Positions 1 to 12,837 of a DNA stretch of 64,000 nt are shown here, one piece after another. The DNA comes from Siderastrea radians (lineage: Eukaryota; Cnidaria; Anthozoa; Scleractinia; Rhizangiidae). Where the stretch lies: the NCBI GenBank assembly GCA_964017195.1, contig OZ024887.1, positions 4,851,959-4,915,958 on the forward strand, written 5' to 3'. Below the pieces are notes generated by a model. That model searched no databases, was not told the DNA's origin, and saw only the letters and a list, made by a program, of their open reading frames with translations. Position 1 is the first letter of the stretch, and the number at the start of each line of letters is the position of its first letter. A program made the translations under genes and the position numbers.

Positions 1-353
1 CATCCCTTGTAGATATTATTTGCAGCAGCTCACCCCCCCCCCCCCCCCACATACACATACACATGCACACAATACAGGTTCCTGACACAGGGCTGGCCCT
101 GCAAGCTTAATCTGCTTAAGCCTGATTCTGATGGAGAGAGGTGGAAGCCCTGTATGGAGCACCTAAATTAATACCATAGTTCCTAATAACTGGAGACAGA
201 GGTAAAGCTTGGGGCATTTGTGGCATCCTTAACAACATTGTAAATCACCAGTCAGTTTTTACTTAAGAATAATTATTGTAATAAATGTAAAGAAGATCCT
301 CGCAGTTATTAACACAACTTATGCAGTTGCGAAAAGAAAGCCTGAAAAAATCA

Positions 354-424
354 GGCTTACCGGGATTCGAACCCTGACCTCTGCGATACCGGTGCAGCGC
401 TCTAACCAATTGAGCTATCAAGCC
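354..424 (-). repeat. tRNA-derived SINE head
   Basis: The reverse complement begins GGCTTGATAGCTCAATTGG and has a D-arm-like A box, an anticodon-arm-like segment and a T-arm with the Pol III B box GGTTCGAATCC. The ends pair as GGCTT/AAGCC, with extra bases. The adjacent CCTGA/TCAGG hairpin at about 341-355 follows the tRNA-like part. The anticodon stem has a mismatch and the same sequence recurs at 725-787, so a SINE is more likely than a functional tRNA gene. Confidence 0.6.
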
Positions 425-724
425 AACTGGGAGCTGGTCATTAAATTGGTTCGTAATATACCCGGGAAAGATGAAGATGAAATTATGAATTTCATATATT
501 CATAATTTCAATAATTATTGTGTTTGTAACATCATGTCATAGTGTACCTGTTTCGTCACAGCCAACAAAGAGTGGCAGTACAACAACAACAACAACAATC
601 TAAGTATTCCTATATGTGAACATTAATATATGAAATTCATATATTTGAACTGCGGATAAAGGTAGAATTACATGTAGATCATCGCAGTGAAGGTGTTTCA
701 ACCTAAGCGGTTGAAAAGAAGAAA

Positions 725-787
725 CCTGAAAAAATTTCAGGCTTGAACGGGAATCGAACCCATGACCTCTGCGATACCGGTGCTCAG
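725..787 (-). repeat. tRNA-derived SINE fragment
   Basis: This is a second, truncated copy of the repeat at 354-424. It has the same CCTGAAA...TTTCAGG hairpin, a diverged B box and the segment CTCTGCGATACCGGTGC. It stops where the D arm should begin. Confidence 0.55.
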
Positions 788-2527
788 TTGGAAAGCTTAT
801 TCAATATCCTTTAAAATGAGGTATAGCTCTTTACACAATTGTAAATACCTGGTGAGAAAATAAATAAAGAAAAAATGTGGTCATTTTTCACTGTTGTTGC
901 CCATCTGGGCAAGCATTGGAAGGCCTGTGTTTCTCTATTAATGTGTTTTAACATCATCAAGTCATGGATCTGAACATCAGCATTTCCCCTATCCTTTAAA
1001 AATTGAGAGGGGCATATCAGTGCATGCACCAATAAAAAACAGAATACTTACAGTTTTCAAAGGAAGCTCCTTCAGGATGCCAGTGTATGTGTCTTCATTG
1101 ATTAAACACATGGCTTATTTAACGTGGTAAAATTCAACAGAGAATTTGTTGTCCCTATGACAAGTGTGGCCATAGCAGACTGTTCAAGGAAAAGAGGTTA
1201 AAAAATGTCCAGGTTGAAAGGTTCAGTGAGAGCATGCTTGTAATGTAGCTAGCTCTTGGGTAGACTTGATCCAAATTGACCTCTCATAAGTCCCTTGATC
1301 AACGAGTAGTGTCTAAAGTGAGTGAAGCGAGCTTTAATGAGGTGGCGCAACAACGAAGCAAGCGCCAAAGTCGCGAGAGGCCGACTTGTTTTGCCTGAAT
1401 GGATTTGAATCATATTATAAATTCACGCGTGAAAAAATTATTGACATATGTTGCCTTGGGAGTGGTGTCAAATACCAGACACGTTACGTCATACAAAACT
1501 CACTCTCCTATTGGTCAATTGTCATGATGTCACCGGTGGAAATTTCGACCGGTGAATTTGGCACCAAACAGATTATAAACAGGCATTATACTGATTACAT
1601 GAGACCATCTTCAACAACACTAGGGCTGCGACGATGCACCAATGCATCGCTGAACTGCGATATTTTTCCTGCGATACGAATATCAAAATTTGAATAAGAT
1701 AGCGCGATATGAGGATGCAATAAAATATGCTACATCAACAAATTTTTTAAAGCACTACCTTTAATATTCCTTACCCAAGCTCTGTGTTTTAGCAGACCAT
1801 CTTTATTTTTTTTTTTGAATGAGTACTTAATTATCTTTCATCTTTCCTTTTCTTAAAAAGATTAAGGTTAATCTTTGCCAAGGCAGTGTTCGGTGTAGGG
1901 TACCCCGTGTCTTAAAATGTTTCAAGCTGTGAAGTAAGAAATGTCATTAACCTTTAAAGTTTTAAAATGTGGAAACTTGTGTCTTTTTTATGCAAGTATG
2001 TAACCTGCAGAAAACAACAGGTTGCCATATGAGAGGGGGCATTAGCCATGTCTTTTTACAGTCAAGGTCGAAGTGTTAACTATTTAGCGTCTCCTTTTAC
2101 GTCTGCTGGACACGTTAATTGTTTAAGAAAAAAGATCTTCAACTGAAAATCTAGATTTTATAGCTTATCTCAGTTTAAATAAGGATACATGGTTGATCCC
2201 TGAGGTTATTTCCTTGTTTTTAAAACATTGTTTAATTTCCTCTGAGTCCCCCTATTATGAGTTTATACCATGTTATATATTTAGAGTAACAGAATGCCAT
2301 TAAAACTTTAATGTTGTGCTTCAGATTCCTCCCAAAGGTGTTTTTGGTCTGAAAAGAGAGTTTTTGCCCATCTGAACAGTTTTCTGGGTTTGAATTACCA
2401 TTGGGAGTTGTAATTTGAAAAGCATCTCTTCACACAAATGGTGAAAGTAACAATTAAAGCACAGCATGTGTGTACCTTATCTACCAAAAAACCCTCTCAC
2501 TTAATGAAGCATAAATTCATTTTTCAG

Positions 2528-5500
2528 GCTCTTGATGGCTTCATTGCGGTCATTACACAAGATGGTCAGTTGTTTTATGTGTCAGAGAATGTAAGGGACT
2601 TTCTGGGATATTCTCAGGTGACTGAAATATTTTCTTGAGGTTTAATTTTGTTGTTCTAGTGTACATATATTCCTTCTTTTGTGGTTGTTTTCTTTGAAAA
2701 ATGAAAATAACTATAACTAGGTCTGCCAATTCTGGTGCAGTATTTGCGATTCTTTTGTCATTAGCTGTGTCATACAGACAACAGCTGCAAGCAGAGGTTT
2801 CTTGGTTGTCCTGTGTTCCGGTGGGAAAATAATAATTATTATAAATCCTCTGTGTGAAAACCTCCAATTCTTTGATTTGCCACCCTCCAGGATTTCAGTC
2901 AAAATGATTGTTGTCAAAAAAGTATATGCTACCGAGTGGCATGTTTGTGTATAAACCTTCTCCCAGCTCAGAAAATCAGAAGGCTTTAGTTTACTAAGAT
3001 TTATCTGGAGTGTAAAGAAATGCTCAAATAAACTTGGTGCAAATGACATTTTCATAGAGTTGACACATTTTGGTTAAGGGCCCACAGATCTATTTTTCGT
3101 GTGCTGCTAAGGAAGTAAAAAATCACTTCTAGTTGATGGCGTCAGCATCTCACTCAAGTTCAAGAGTGATGCGTTCAAAACTTTTTTACGCATGTAGTAG
3201 CTTATCAAGCTTTTCATCTGAAAAGTTAAAATGAAGCAGCTTGTTAATTTACTGGAGATATTATTTGTTTGATATATTTCAGGCAATTCTCACTCCCTGG
3301 TGACCATTTAGCTGTTGTGTAGTTTACACCAGAAAACATTTATATCTTAGGCAAAGACTTTGTGTTGGCTGAAAGAACAAAACTAATTTATTGACTGTGC
3401 ATTTTGCTCTCATACAGGCTGCTGTTATTCACCAGAGCATGTATAAATTTTTACACATTGATGATCAGGACATGGTGAAAACCAACCTTGCGTGGCCAAA
3501 ACTCCCTGGAAAGAAGGCCAAACTAGTGAGTATGCAGCATTTTATTTTAAGTGATGTAACTGACTAATATTTAAGCATCAAGGTCACTGTCCTTATTGTC
3601 ATTTTTACCACAATCTTCAATCTACATAAAGTGTGCTGGAACATGATAAACTTCATACATTGTGCCTAGGGCTCAACTGGAATTACCACTCAGAAGTTTT
3701 AGAGGACAATCTTAGTTATTGTTGACAACTGCACAATAGCAGAATCCATAGCTTTGTCTTGCACACTGTCTCATCTCACTTCCAGTCAAAACAACAGTGT
3801 TCAATCTGGGCCGCGTCTTTGCGTCATTGACGCGGTAAATTATATCCTGACGCAAAATGAAATTATCGTGGTGTCATACGGATGCAAAAAAAAATGAAAC
3901 AAAACAAGTTACCTCACATAGAAGTACTAATAAAGTAGTGGGCATTCGGCAATAAATAAAAGTAAAAGTGCGTGCTTACGAGTACTTTTTGTGTCAGGCG
4001 TTCCACACAATTCCGAGTGAGACTAGAGCCCCCATTTCGACGTTTTGCAAGCGTTGCTTGGGCCATCGATGTTTTTCACGGTTCGGGTGTTCTTCTTTGT
4101 AAAATTAACATGAAACGACAACAAAAACTAACATATTTTAATGAAAAGAGAATGGCCGTTGAACCTCCTGAAAACAAAAAAGAAGGACCGGAGAAGAATG
4201 GTGAAAGATCAGAAGAGAGTTCGATAAGTACAGTGTATCAATACAAGTCAACTTCACGAGCCAACAGCTTCAGCAACTACCGCAACTATCCATGACCCAG
4301 ACCATTTTTAAAATGACCCAATTTAAAATGACATGTGGGACATATGACCCACTTTCACTAATTTCTAGATTGAACACTGAAACAATAAGAGGCTTATTTT
4401 GTTTCAGAAAAATGAGGACATATCTGGTGATCTGTCAAGCCAGGATGATTTGAAAACAGGTTAAGTTTTTACATTTGAATGTATGGGCCTAATTATATGG
4501 CAAATGCTCAGAGCTAATATTCTTTTTATGAAGTTTTAGTTTGGCTCTGATGTTGAAAAATACATAAATTTTTATTTTTATCCATGATATGGATAAGAAC
4601 TTTGAACATAAGGATTTGAACTTCAAATAACACTTGTAGAGACTAAGAACTTGGGAACTTTTGGACCTCTGTGATGTTTTGACTCTCTTCAACTTCGCTT
4701 TTTGTAGTGTTTTGAGTTTGTTTACTTCACAGTTAGCTTTATTCAGTGCTTTTAATAAGCACCGGCGACCGATGAAAAGCATCTGCAAATTCTCTTAACG
4801 AAGTCGGCTACTATTTTCTCTAAATTGAAGTAATTAAAGAAAGATTTCTTTCAAACCTTGTTGATACAGTCGGCTACTCTACTCAAACCAGCTGCCTACT
4901 TCAAATTTTATTGAATCCCCTGAAACTTTATGTGTAACTCTGTTTACAATGATTCAAATAGGTTCAGATGACACAGACAGTCTAAACCGCTCATTCACCT
5001 GCCGTATGAAGTGCACATTAAATCATGGTGGTGGATTTTACAAGGTAATGTAGTCTTCAGTCAGTTCTGGTGTTTTTTTTTTATTATTATTATTTCTGAG
5101 ATTTATGTTGGTGACTGCTGGGAATTAAATAATTAAAGACTTGAAATTTACTGGGGTGAATTCTCAGCAATGAAAGTGTGAGGGAACAACTTGATTGAAG
5201 AGTTTCATTTAATAAAATTAATGTATTTTTGTGTTTCAGCTTTTCAGATTGTCTGGTAGACTAAGAGAAATCCACACTCGAAAGCGAGACAGTCAGGTTG
5301 TTGAGTATGGTCTTTTTGCCATCTGCTCACCTGCAAACAATCCAAACTCACACCATGCTGGCTCAAACATTAAAAAGGAAGTTGCTCTGACTGCTCAGAA
5401 GAGATTGGAGAGAGCCAACAGTGACTCCATTTGTAGCAGGTTTGAGTTGGCGCTTGTCTATTGAATTTGTGCCTGTAATGTGAGAAAGGATCGAAACTGT

Positions 5501-7375
5501 CATCCCAGCAGACTCCAGTGTTCTCTTTTAGAGGTCTTGAGTGGCTGTTTATCCCATAGGCAGCAACATTTTGGAGAATTCTATGGCAAGCTTACCAGGA
5601 CCTTTGTATTATGTATGGAAATATACCCCATGGAAGGTCACTTTTGTGGTACTACAGTGTAGTACAAGGGACTAAGTCTTGTACTCTTTTTGAACAGCAT
5701 TGTTGTTCACTGGCTAGGCAAGAGTATGCATACGTATTAGCATAAGCACAAGTTGAGAGTCCATACAATTTTTTAAGCAATTGTTTTTGCATTTTCTGAA
5801 TATGCTTAGAGGACAGTGGATAAAAAATGAGACCTTCCCAGCTTCAAGCAAGGGGAACTAATTAAAGTTAATTAGGTGACTAAAGCCCAATAGAAAGATC
5901 ATATTAACGTTTAATCTTACTCAGAGTTATGCATGTTTAAATGTACTCATCTGCAGGATAAATTTTATTTTAGGAGAAATACGCTGCCTATTCCTGGGAT
6001 GCTACATCCCATGCCTTTGAGTCGCCATTATTCAGTGTCTGAAACTCGCTCAGCTGCAGTCAGTCCCCTGGCATCGCCTACAACATCCTCTGATTCAGGA
6101 CACCCATCTCCGGATTCCAGTCAAGGTGGCAAGCTCTTACTGACAGACTCAGACATGCGAAGTGATGGCAGTGAGATTTCTCCACCATCGAGCAGCAACC
6201 CACAAGGTGTCGATGGTAGACTAGCTTCTGAACATCTGATGCATGGAATGAACAGTGCTTTTATGAGTGCTCATAGAATTGATCGCAAAAGAGCAGCCAA
6301 CTTCATGGATTCCCTAAGGGCAGAGGACAAAAATCCATCAAGGAAGAGGTCTCGCAGCTTAGCAGATGCTAGTGAACTGTTCTTAAGAGATGGCACAGAT
6401 CCCAGATCTTTGTTCTTCAGGAACAACTTGCCCTCGATTCCTGAAATAAAAACTGAAAATGTGAAGAAGAAAGAGGAGTGCACGCAGGCTTCTGAGGCAA
6501 CAGAAAGAAGAGCCCTGAACAACCATGACAACAGGTTGGATGCTGCTCAGGGTCTTGTAAACCTTGGCAACATGGCTTCTCAATTCCCAGGGCTGTATCC
6601 ATTTCCTCCAGAGCTGATGTATCCTGATGTCATGTTTCCACGGGACATGTTTCATGACCTCCAACACCTTAGAAGTCCTTTTGACATCCACAATCCATGT
6701 TGCTTTGGAAATGATCCTTACACAGCTCTGGCGATGAGAAGATGGCTCAGCAATCCAGACATGTTCCGTTCTCCACTGAATCCATTCTTAGCTGCCCAAG
6801 CAGGCCTTGTGACCCCAGCTGAGAGGATGCGCTTTCTAAAGTTTCCATTTGGCTATCCCTCTCCCTTCCCTGGTCCATTACCGTTTGATCTTAGTACCAC
6901 TTCTGGGCTTACAGAGAGGAACCTACCTGAGTATGCATTAAGGGGCCTCTACCGGAATGGCCTTGTCCCTGATATGACTAGGGGTGGTGCCTCAAAAGAA
7001 AGTGAACCACAGCACTCTCCTTCCACAGAGAAACAGTCACAGGTGCGAGACAATAACAGCGTCTCCCCACCAAGCAAGAGAGCGAGTTCAGAGCGTAGTA
7101 TGGTCAAGAAGGAGGGAGTGGATGATGACAAAGGTGAAGATACAGATAGTGCAAAAGAGGAGCCCCTTGAAGAAAGGAACAGGTCAGCGAAGGTTTGTAG
7201 CCCTGCAGACAATGATGGTGATGACGATGAGAAAGTTGATGTGGTGGGTGGAGTTAAGCCAGCGTCTGAGCTGCGGCAGACATTTGCTGGAATTCAGGAA
7301 GCATTCAACAGCCGTCTGGAGAACCTGAACAAGTCATTTGCGCGATCTTTGGATCACAACATGACTTGTCCTTAA
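2528..7375 (+). CDS. AhR-like bHLH-PAS transcription factor, 3' exons
   Basis: Six coding exons join in frame with GT/AG borders: 2528-2617, 3418-3525, 4408-4459, 4962-5044, 5240-5439 and 5974-7375. The first two encode PAS-A (ALDGFIAVITQDG, then VIHQSMYKFLHIDD). The VIHQS-type segment matches the AhR family better than HIF or SIM. The next exons give the RSFTCRMKCTL strand and the YGLFAICSPA strand that closes PAS-A. The family heterodimerises with ARNT through bHLH and PAS-A and binds xenobiotic-response elements; the bHLH exons are off-window. No PAS-B follows: the frame goes to low-complexity text and then a 467-residue last exon rich in Ser, Pro and acidic residues, with a KKKEE patch. 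That tail is a plausible transactivation region. The stop is TAA at 7373-7375. Exon joins are my reading, supported by phase agreement at every junction. Confidence 0.8.
3780..4350 (+). repeat. probable transposon remnant in an AhR-gene intron
   Basis: This intron segment carries an open frame (3972-4295), in which an internal methionine begins MKRQQKLTYFNEKR. That resembles the lysine-rich N-termini seen in some hAT-type or zinc-finger transposase proteins. Only the head is present and no terminal repeats are clear. The assignment is weak; it could be unrelated intronic sequence. Confidence 0.25.
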
Positions 7376-10300
7376 GCAGAGTAAGTTGTAGTCTTTCACT
7401 GTAGTTACATTTGTCACTTTGGGTATTTGGGTTAACCTCTCGTACACTTTGAAGTAATATTTTAGATAATCAATATTGTAGTTGTCCATGTAGTTTCACC
7501 AGAGGTTAGTCAAGCGACAAAGTCGTTATTTTTGCGTCTCTCAAGTTGAGTTATGGGACTAGCATCAAATCACTCAACTCAAGTGACACTTGTCGAAACT
7601 TGCAAGAAGTGAGTTTTGTCTCTAGAGATGAGTGTCCTGATTTGCACATTCAGCTTAACATTTGACCAGATCTGTGCAACACCTCGAATAGACATTGCTT
7701 TCTTTGATATTTGTTATTTCCTGAGTAATCGTGAAAGTTTGTTTGTTTGTTTGTTTGTTTGTTTCTTTGGAGTAGAAAAAAGAAAGCAATGTATAGGTAA
7801 GCATTGCACTTTTAAGGTCTCGAGATCTACAATGTCCATCCTTAAGTTGACTACCTACCTCCCTTAAAAGTGGCAAAATCACATTTGTAGGTTTGAAATT
7901 ATGAATTTTTTACCTTTGGCATTTCTTGCTGTTTGTAGCAAGATATGCAAGTGTAATCCTTACTCCCTTAGAGATCAAAAAGTACCAATCTGGTCCCGAT
8001 TGTTTGAAAGCCAGTTAACACTAATCTGGGATTAAAATTTAACGGAAGTCCCTGTGTCTCTTATTGCAAAAGAGGTTTCAAAACAAATTCCAAGTGACTG
8101 TTTGAAAGCAACCAAATTCAAAATGTAGCTCAAAAAAAGATTTACAGGAATCCATATCATTTGGCTATAAAGTGGAATTAGAAATTGACGCTAATCCTGG
8201 GTTAGCTTAACCCCGCTTTGAACAACTGGGTCCTGTAATTTCAACTTGAGAAAAGTATTGTATTGCAAACCTCTGGAAGGTACTAGAATGTACTGTTCTT
8301 CTGGTTACTTACACTTACTGCAGCTTTCAATAACATGTGAACTTTGAAGTTCAAAATTCAATCAGTGGTTGCAGTTTATGTTGGAAGAAACCAATAACAA
8401 AAAGTATAGTGGGTTCAAAAGACCACTTTTTATTGGTTGTGACTTGTAGTTCTAGCTTTTTCTGCTTTCCAGGGTTTTTCCAGGGTGGTTTTATTAACAA
8501 CGTGGCAGTAAGATCGATGACAGTGAAAGCGAAATTGTTTATCAGGTTTTGAGTTTAAAGTTCATATGTTATTCAGTGACGCAGTAAGGACTATTCACTA
8601 TTCATTTTTACAGGTACAGCATTATGACTCTAACTCCAGGGAATGGAGGTTTATTATTGCGATGAAGGCAATATTCATGTTAGTGTGTAGTGATTACAAT
8701 ATATTATAGTAGTAGATTAGGGATTTTAAACAATACCCCTTACATTGAGTCGGGGATGGCCACACCTTGCTGATTAAGGTGCGACAAACGTACCACATGT
8801 ACTTCTTAGCTGAGGTCTCAGTTTATCTTTGGACATTTCGTCTTCAAAGACTGGGCACCAATGCACTTTTCCATTGCTTCAGGGAAGCAGTGGGACAAAA
8901 AAAGGAAAGTTTTCTTGTTTGAAAATGTTGGGTGTTATGAATAGATCGACAGTTGTCTGTCTGAGGGAAGGTGATTATTCAAAACCACTTGTACTTCTTA
9001 ATGTTTGATGATTGGTGTTTGTTACCAGTCAAAATGAACAATGAGCTCATCCATTCAACTGTACCAAAATGTACAGTTAAGATTGACCCATATAGCAATC
9101 CAGTATTCCAGGCTTGTATTGATGTTTCTGCCATCTGAATTCCTTATCTTACAAATATGAAGTTGCATACCCTTTGGTATCCAGTGTAGGTTAATTAATG
9201 GCTCGGTTTTCGTGGACTCAGTTTTGGCCTTAACAGGGTCGCTTTTACTATGTTATTTCAACTTGATTTGTGTCATGACATTGGGTCAATTTGTATAACA
9301 AGTTAGTTTTTGTTGCCTTCAGCATTCAGTCATTTTGAATGTGGCATTTTTCATTACTGCGTAGATGCGCAGAGCGGAGCCCTGCGTTTATTCAAAATAT
9401 GAAGTGTAGCTAGCATTATAAAATAGTTTGACGTCCTGTCATTTTGTTTTGTGTGTTTATATGGCATCAATTAGAGCAAATATATTCAGGTTTATTTTAC
9501 TCAGTGTTTGCAAGGTTATGGAGCATATAGTTAGTTTTTTAAGCTCCAAGTTAGCAGATTAATAAAGAGCATTTCAGTGGAAAATGACGTTTTAACAAAA
9601 AAATCGAGGAAAAAGCTCATGAACATCTGCAAAGTGTTAAGCGTAATTTGTTTTGAATTGTGCGATGCAGCTGTAACTATTGCTTATTAATTGATGTAAA
9701 GTGACTGCTTATGTAGAGTGGTAAAAGTTGTTAAGCAGCTATGGTCATGATGCGATAATCATATCCAGCCAATCATAAGACGAGCAGCAACGTAACGATC
9801 CAATCAGAATCCAATGCACAAACTGCATCCGGTGCCAAGGGCGGGAAAGCTCGTGCAGGCTAGGTCACAATTGGATTCGGTTTTTTCTTGATTGGTTTTA
9901 AAATAGTATGTTCGTTTTGATTGGACTGGATTCGGCTAAACCATTCAAACTTGAGCTAAAAAGATGCAGAAATGAAGCTAACCAGTATAGTTAGTGAAAA
10001 CTTCCGCGTTTGTCTGATATAGAACCATTTTAGTGTACCAGACAACTATTTGCAGATAGCACATTCAGTAGAGCCACTTAGAATGAGTCGACGCGCTGTA
10101 AGATCGCGCGTTAATTATGCTTGTAAAGAACAGTAGTGAAATCTTGTTATTGATATAATTACCATGTGTCTGATTGTGATATCCTATAGTTATTTAGCGG
10201 AGTGTGATATCCTATAGTTATTTAGCCGAGGTTTTGTGTATTTTCTTTGATTGCTTCTTAGATAAATCCTTCCTTTTGCTCATTGGAATCCAGTTATTTT

Positions 10301-10808
10301 GACGTCCAGAATTTTTTGACGTTGAAACGTGGCTTATCAAATAACCTATTGGAGTTTCTTTACGTTAAAAAAATATTGTTTGGGGCCAAAGTGAAAGTTC
10401 TTACAAGGGCTTTCAACATCTGCCTTTTCTGAGATTTAAGATGCTTTTTCTTGACCGGCTTAAACTATCATTTGCATCAAAATCCAATCGTCAAAAGTGA
10501 GATCACCCTGAGCAGAGGGGAGGAACGTAAATAAATTTTTAGCAGATTTAGGAAACAGGCTGCTGTATTAAGCCAAGCTGTTGTTTTAATTAGAGATGTA
10601 CGCCACCTAGTGGTCAATCACGTTTTGAGAGAAAAAGAACATTTATAGTATAGAGTATCAATATTGAATGCAAAATACAGACGACCTTGTACTGCGTAAG
10701 ATTCTTCAGTAAAATATATATCCATATGTATCTTCATTTACCTTATATTTAGCAGGGGTAGAAACTGTATCGTAATGTGGTGAATAAAGCTTTCATTGCT
10801 TGTATTTT
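7376..10808 (+). other. long 3' UTR of the AhR-like gene
   Basis: After the stop at 7373-7375 there is no further coding exon. AATAAA signals occur at 9561 and 10783; the latter is followed by a T-rich and GT-rich stretch, so it is the likelier distal poly(A) site. A (GTTT)n run lies at about 7737-7764. A perfect donor-like AGA/GTAAGT occurs a few bases after the stop (7378-7385), so splicing within the 3' UTR is possible. Open frames in this stretch are short and featureless. Confidence 0.5.
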
Positions 10809-12463
10809 GTCTCGTCTTTTGCTTTGCAGTCATTTAAACGAAAATCAATACACTTTAATAATTATAAATTAACAAATTATTATTATTCAAGGTTGAACAC
10901 CCCCCTCAAGAAAAAGAGAAAAAAAATACGAACGACCTTCAGTTCATACTGTTTTCTGGTGTGAAGTGTATTATTCTACCTCTGTAAATAGGTATCTGAA
11001 TACTGATATACAATAGGAAGTTCAATTCCTCGGCATGGTACCAACATCATTTTTTTCTCGCGCAACGTTTTGAGACTCAAAATCCCTTGCAAATACAAGC
11101 CGAACCATTTTTGAAGCGCAAAACTTCCCCCCATAATAAACCCCCTCCCCCCTCCCCCCACCCCGAAAATAAGCCCACCAAAAAAGCCTGTTGGAAAAAT
11201 TTAAGCCCAGGGCTTATTATCGGAATTTTACGACACTATTCGTTCAATGAATTTTGCATGTTGTTTAATTGGCGGAAACCTTTACTGATTCTATCTGGTT
11301 TGGGTTTATCAACTGAGTTGATAAGGTAAAATGGCCACCGTAAAGAAATTGAAAGCTGACGTTTCGAGCGTTAGCCCTTCGTCAGAAGGATTCGGAACGT
11401 CAGCTTTCAATTTCTTTACGGTGGCCATTTTATCTTACAACTCCGTTGATAAATACAAATTTTTTGTGTTTTACTTCCCCAGCGACGCAGCACCAAAGTT
11501 TTTTTTTTTTTTTGGAGATGAACCCCTTGATTCCATGTGGACCAATTTAGCTGCCGTGAAGGCAGAGGAACGTCAGATCGCCGGGAGAAGAGGACGCATT
11601 CAGAGGGGAAGTGCGATGGAGAGAAAGAATTCGAACGCGCAGCGCGACTCTTCGTCGCGGTGTCACTGATCCTTCCTCTCCCTTGGTCTCCACTTTCTTT
11701 TCTGACAGGGTAGGACTGGAGAGTAGGTTATCTGCAACAAATAAGGTTATGACCGCTTTCGGTTACATGAAAATAATAAAAGGTCCGCATGCATGCGGAC
11801 ATGGGACCCGGGATGGGATGAGCGTAAACTTGGGCATGCGTGGCTTTCAATAAGATCTGTTAATATTACGGGTGGTAGCTGAAAAACAAGTCACGTCTTG
11901 TGTGACTTATACATTTCACGTCTTGTGTGACAAGCATTGTCAAAACAAAAAATACTAATTTTTTAGGCGAATATACATGGCTTCAAACTACGTCCCGATT
12001 TTGACCTTCAAAAATGTGAATGATAAGCCTTGCTTTAGCACTGGCAGATAGTTTCACAATGGTTTCTTAACTTTCATTATACGTTTTCGAACATCTGTAG
12101 CACGTATTTTTTTAGAAAACTTGACCACAAAACTGCTTTCTAATCCAATTACCTAAGTGACTTGTACATTAAACCTTAGAGGCAGTAAGTTCGACATGCA
12201 GTTGTCCAAACCCAAAACTAACTCGGTAGAAAGATCTTTTGCTTATCGCGGGGCAACAGCATAGAATGCACTTCCAAACCATGTCAGAGACTTAGAAACA
12301 ATAAATAGCTTCAAAGCGTTTTGGAGGAGGGACCACCATATGCATGATAGTTAGATAAGATTACATCTTTTTTCTTAATAATTAATATAATAAAAGTTTC
12401 CAAACATTGGTATTTAAGTGAGAATAGTGTAAGTTGTTATAATCAATTAGGAACACGGCTAAT
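10809..12463. other. intergenic DNA with repeat debris
   Basis: No gene is recognised. The stretch contains a CCCCTCCCCC-rich patch (about 11130-11165), the 37 bp perfect inverted repeat at 11327-11432, and small open frames at 11331-11853 that look non-coding. Confidence 0.45.
11327..11432. repeat. perfect 37 bp inverted repeat with retroelement-tail sequence
   Basis: Bases 11327-11363 and 11396-11432 are exact reverse complements; the stem starts TAAAATGGCCACCG. The 32-base loop contains CGAGCGTTAGCCCTTCGTCAG. On the minus strand this reads CTGACGA...GCTCGAAACG, which resembles a degenerate hammerhead core of the kind found in Penelope-like element termini. A transcript through it would fold into a long hairpin. 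It probably arose by head-to-head joining of two element ends. Confidence 0.6.
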
Positions 12464-12464
12464 T

Positions 12465-12690
12465 TGAAAACCAATTTATTGAACATACTCTTCAGAAGTG
12501 ACCGTTGGGAAAATTACGAAACACTGGTACCTAATCAGGAAAATAAAAAATTATTAACAAACAGACTTCAGTTTGAAATCTACAAAGCAAAACAAAACCT
12601 AGCTAGTAAAGAAGACGTTTCTCACTGCCAACGTTTTCATTCAAGGCAGGTTATTTGTAGTTCACGGATCAACAACGTCTCTTTTGTCAT
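12465..12690 (-). repeat. dispersed repeat, left copy of an inverted pair
   Basis: This stretch matches the reverse complement of about 19070-19280 with scattered differences. Shared blocks include GACCGTTGGGAAAATTAC, ACCTAGCTAGTAAAGAA and TTCACGGATCAA. It lies downstream of the Penelope-like reading frame and is probably part of that element's tail or of a neighbouring repeat. Confidence 0.5.
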
Positions 12691-12781
12691 TAAAGATGTG
12701 TTTATTGTTCATCGTGGTGTAAGATAGGTAAGATGAACGTTTATTCGTTTGTCTCACGATGGAATCGCTTAGAGTTGTTGA

Positions 12782-12822
12782 TCGCGACGTTTCGACTGCA
12801 ATACTGCTAGTCTTCATCAGGC
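12782..12822 (-). ncRNA. hammerhead-like motif of a Penelope-like element
   Basis: On the minus strand the conserved hammerhead core elements appear in order: CTGATGA, a GACT/AGTC stem with an 11-base loop, then GAAA, followed by CGTCGCGATC. Penelope-like elements are known to carry minimal hammerhead ribozymes in their terminal repeats, and this one sits just past the stop of the GIY-YIG frame on the same strand. Stem I is not clear, so activity is uncertain. Confidence 0.4.
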
Positions 12823-12837
12823 GATGAGGTCGATTGT

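Larger units (their letters stand above)
1..2527. other. intron or upstream DNA of the AhR-like gene
   Basis: I see no coding exon here. The exon starting at 2528 begins inside a PAS-A domain, so the bHLH exons must lie to the left of the window and this stretch is best read as intron. It holds a poly-C run at about 31-49, two tRNA-derived SINE pieces, and an AT-rich stretch. A short copy-like segment at about 1611-1700 (start GGGCTGCGACGATGC) resembles debris of a small dispersed repeat. The small open frames at 811-1032 and 1386-1697 have no recognisable content. Confidence 0.6.

Noticed and set aside
354..424. Functional tRNA-Thr gene
   Set aside because: Anticodon stem mismatch, conserved non-tRNA hairpin next to it and a second truncated copy point to a SINE.
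6271..7212. Antisense open frames opposite the last AhR exon
   Set aside because: They mirror the codon pattern of the real exon and have no domains.
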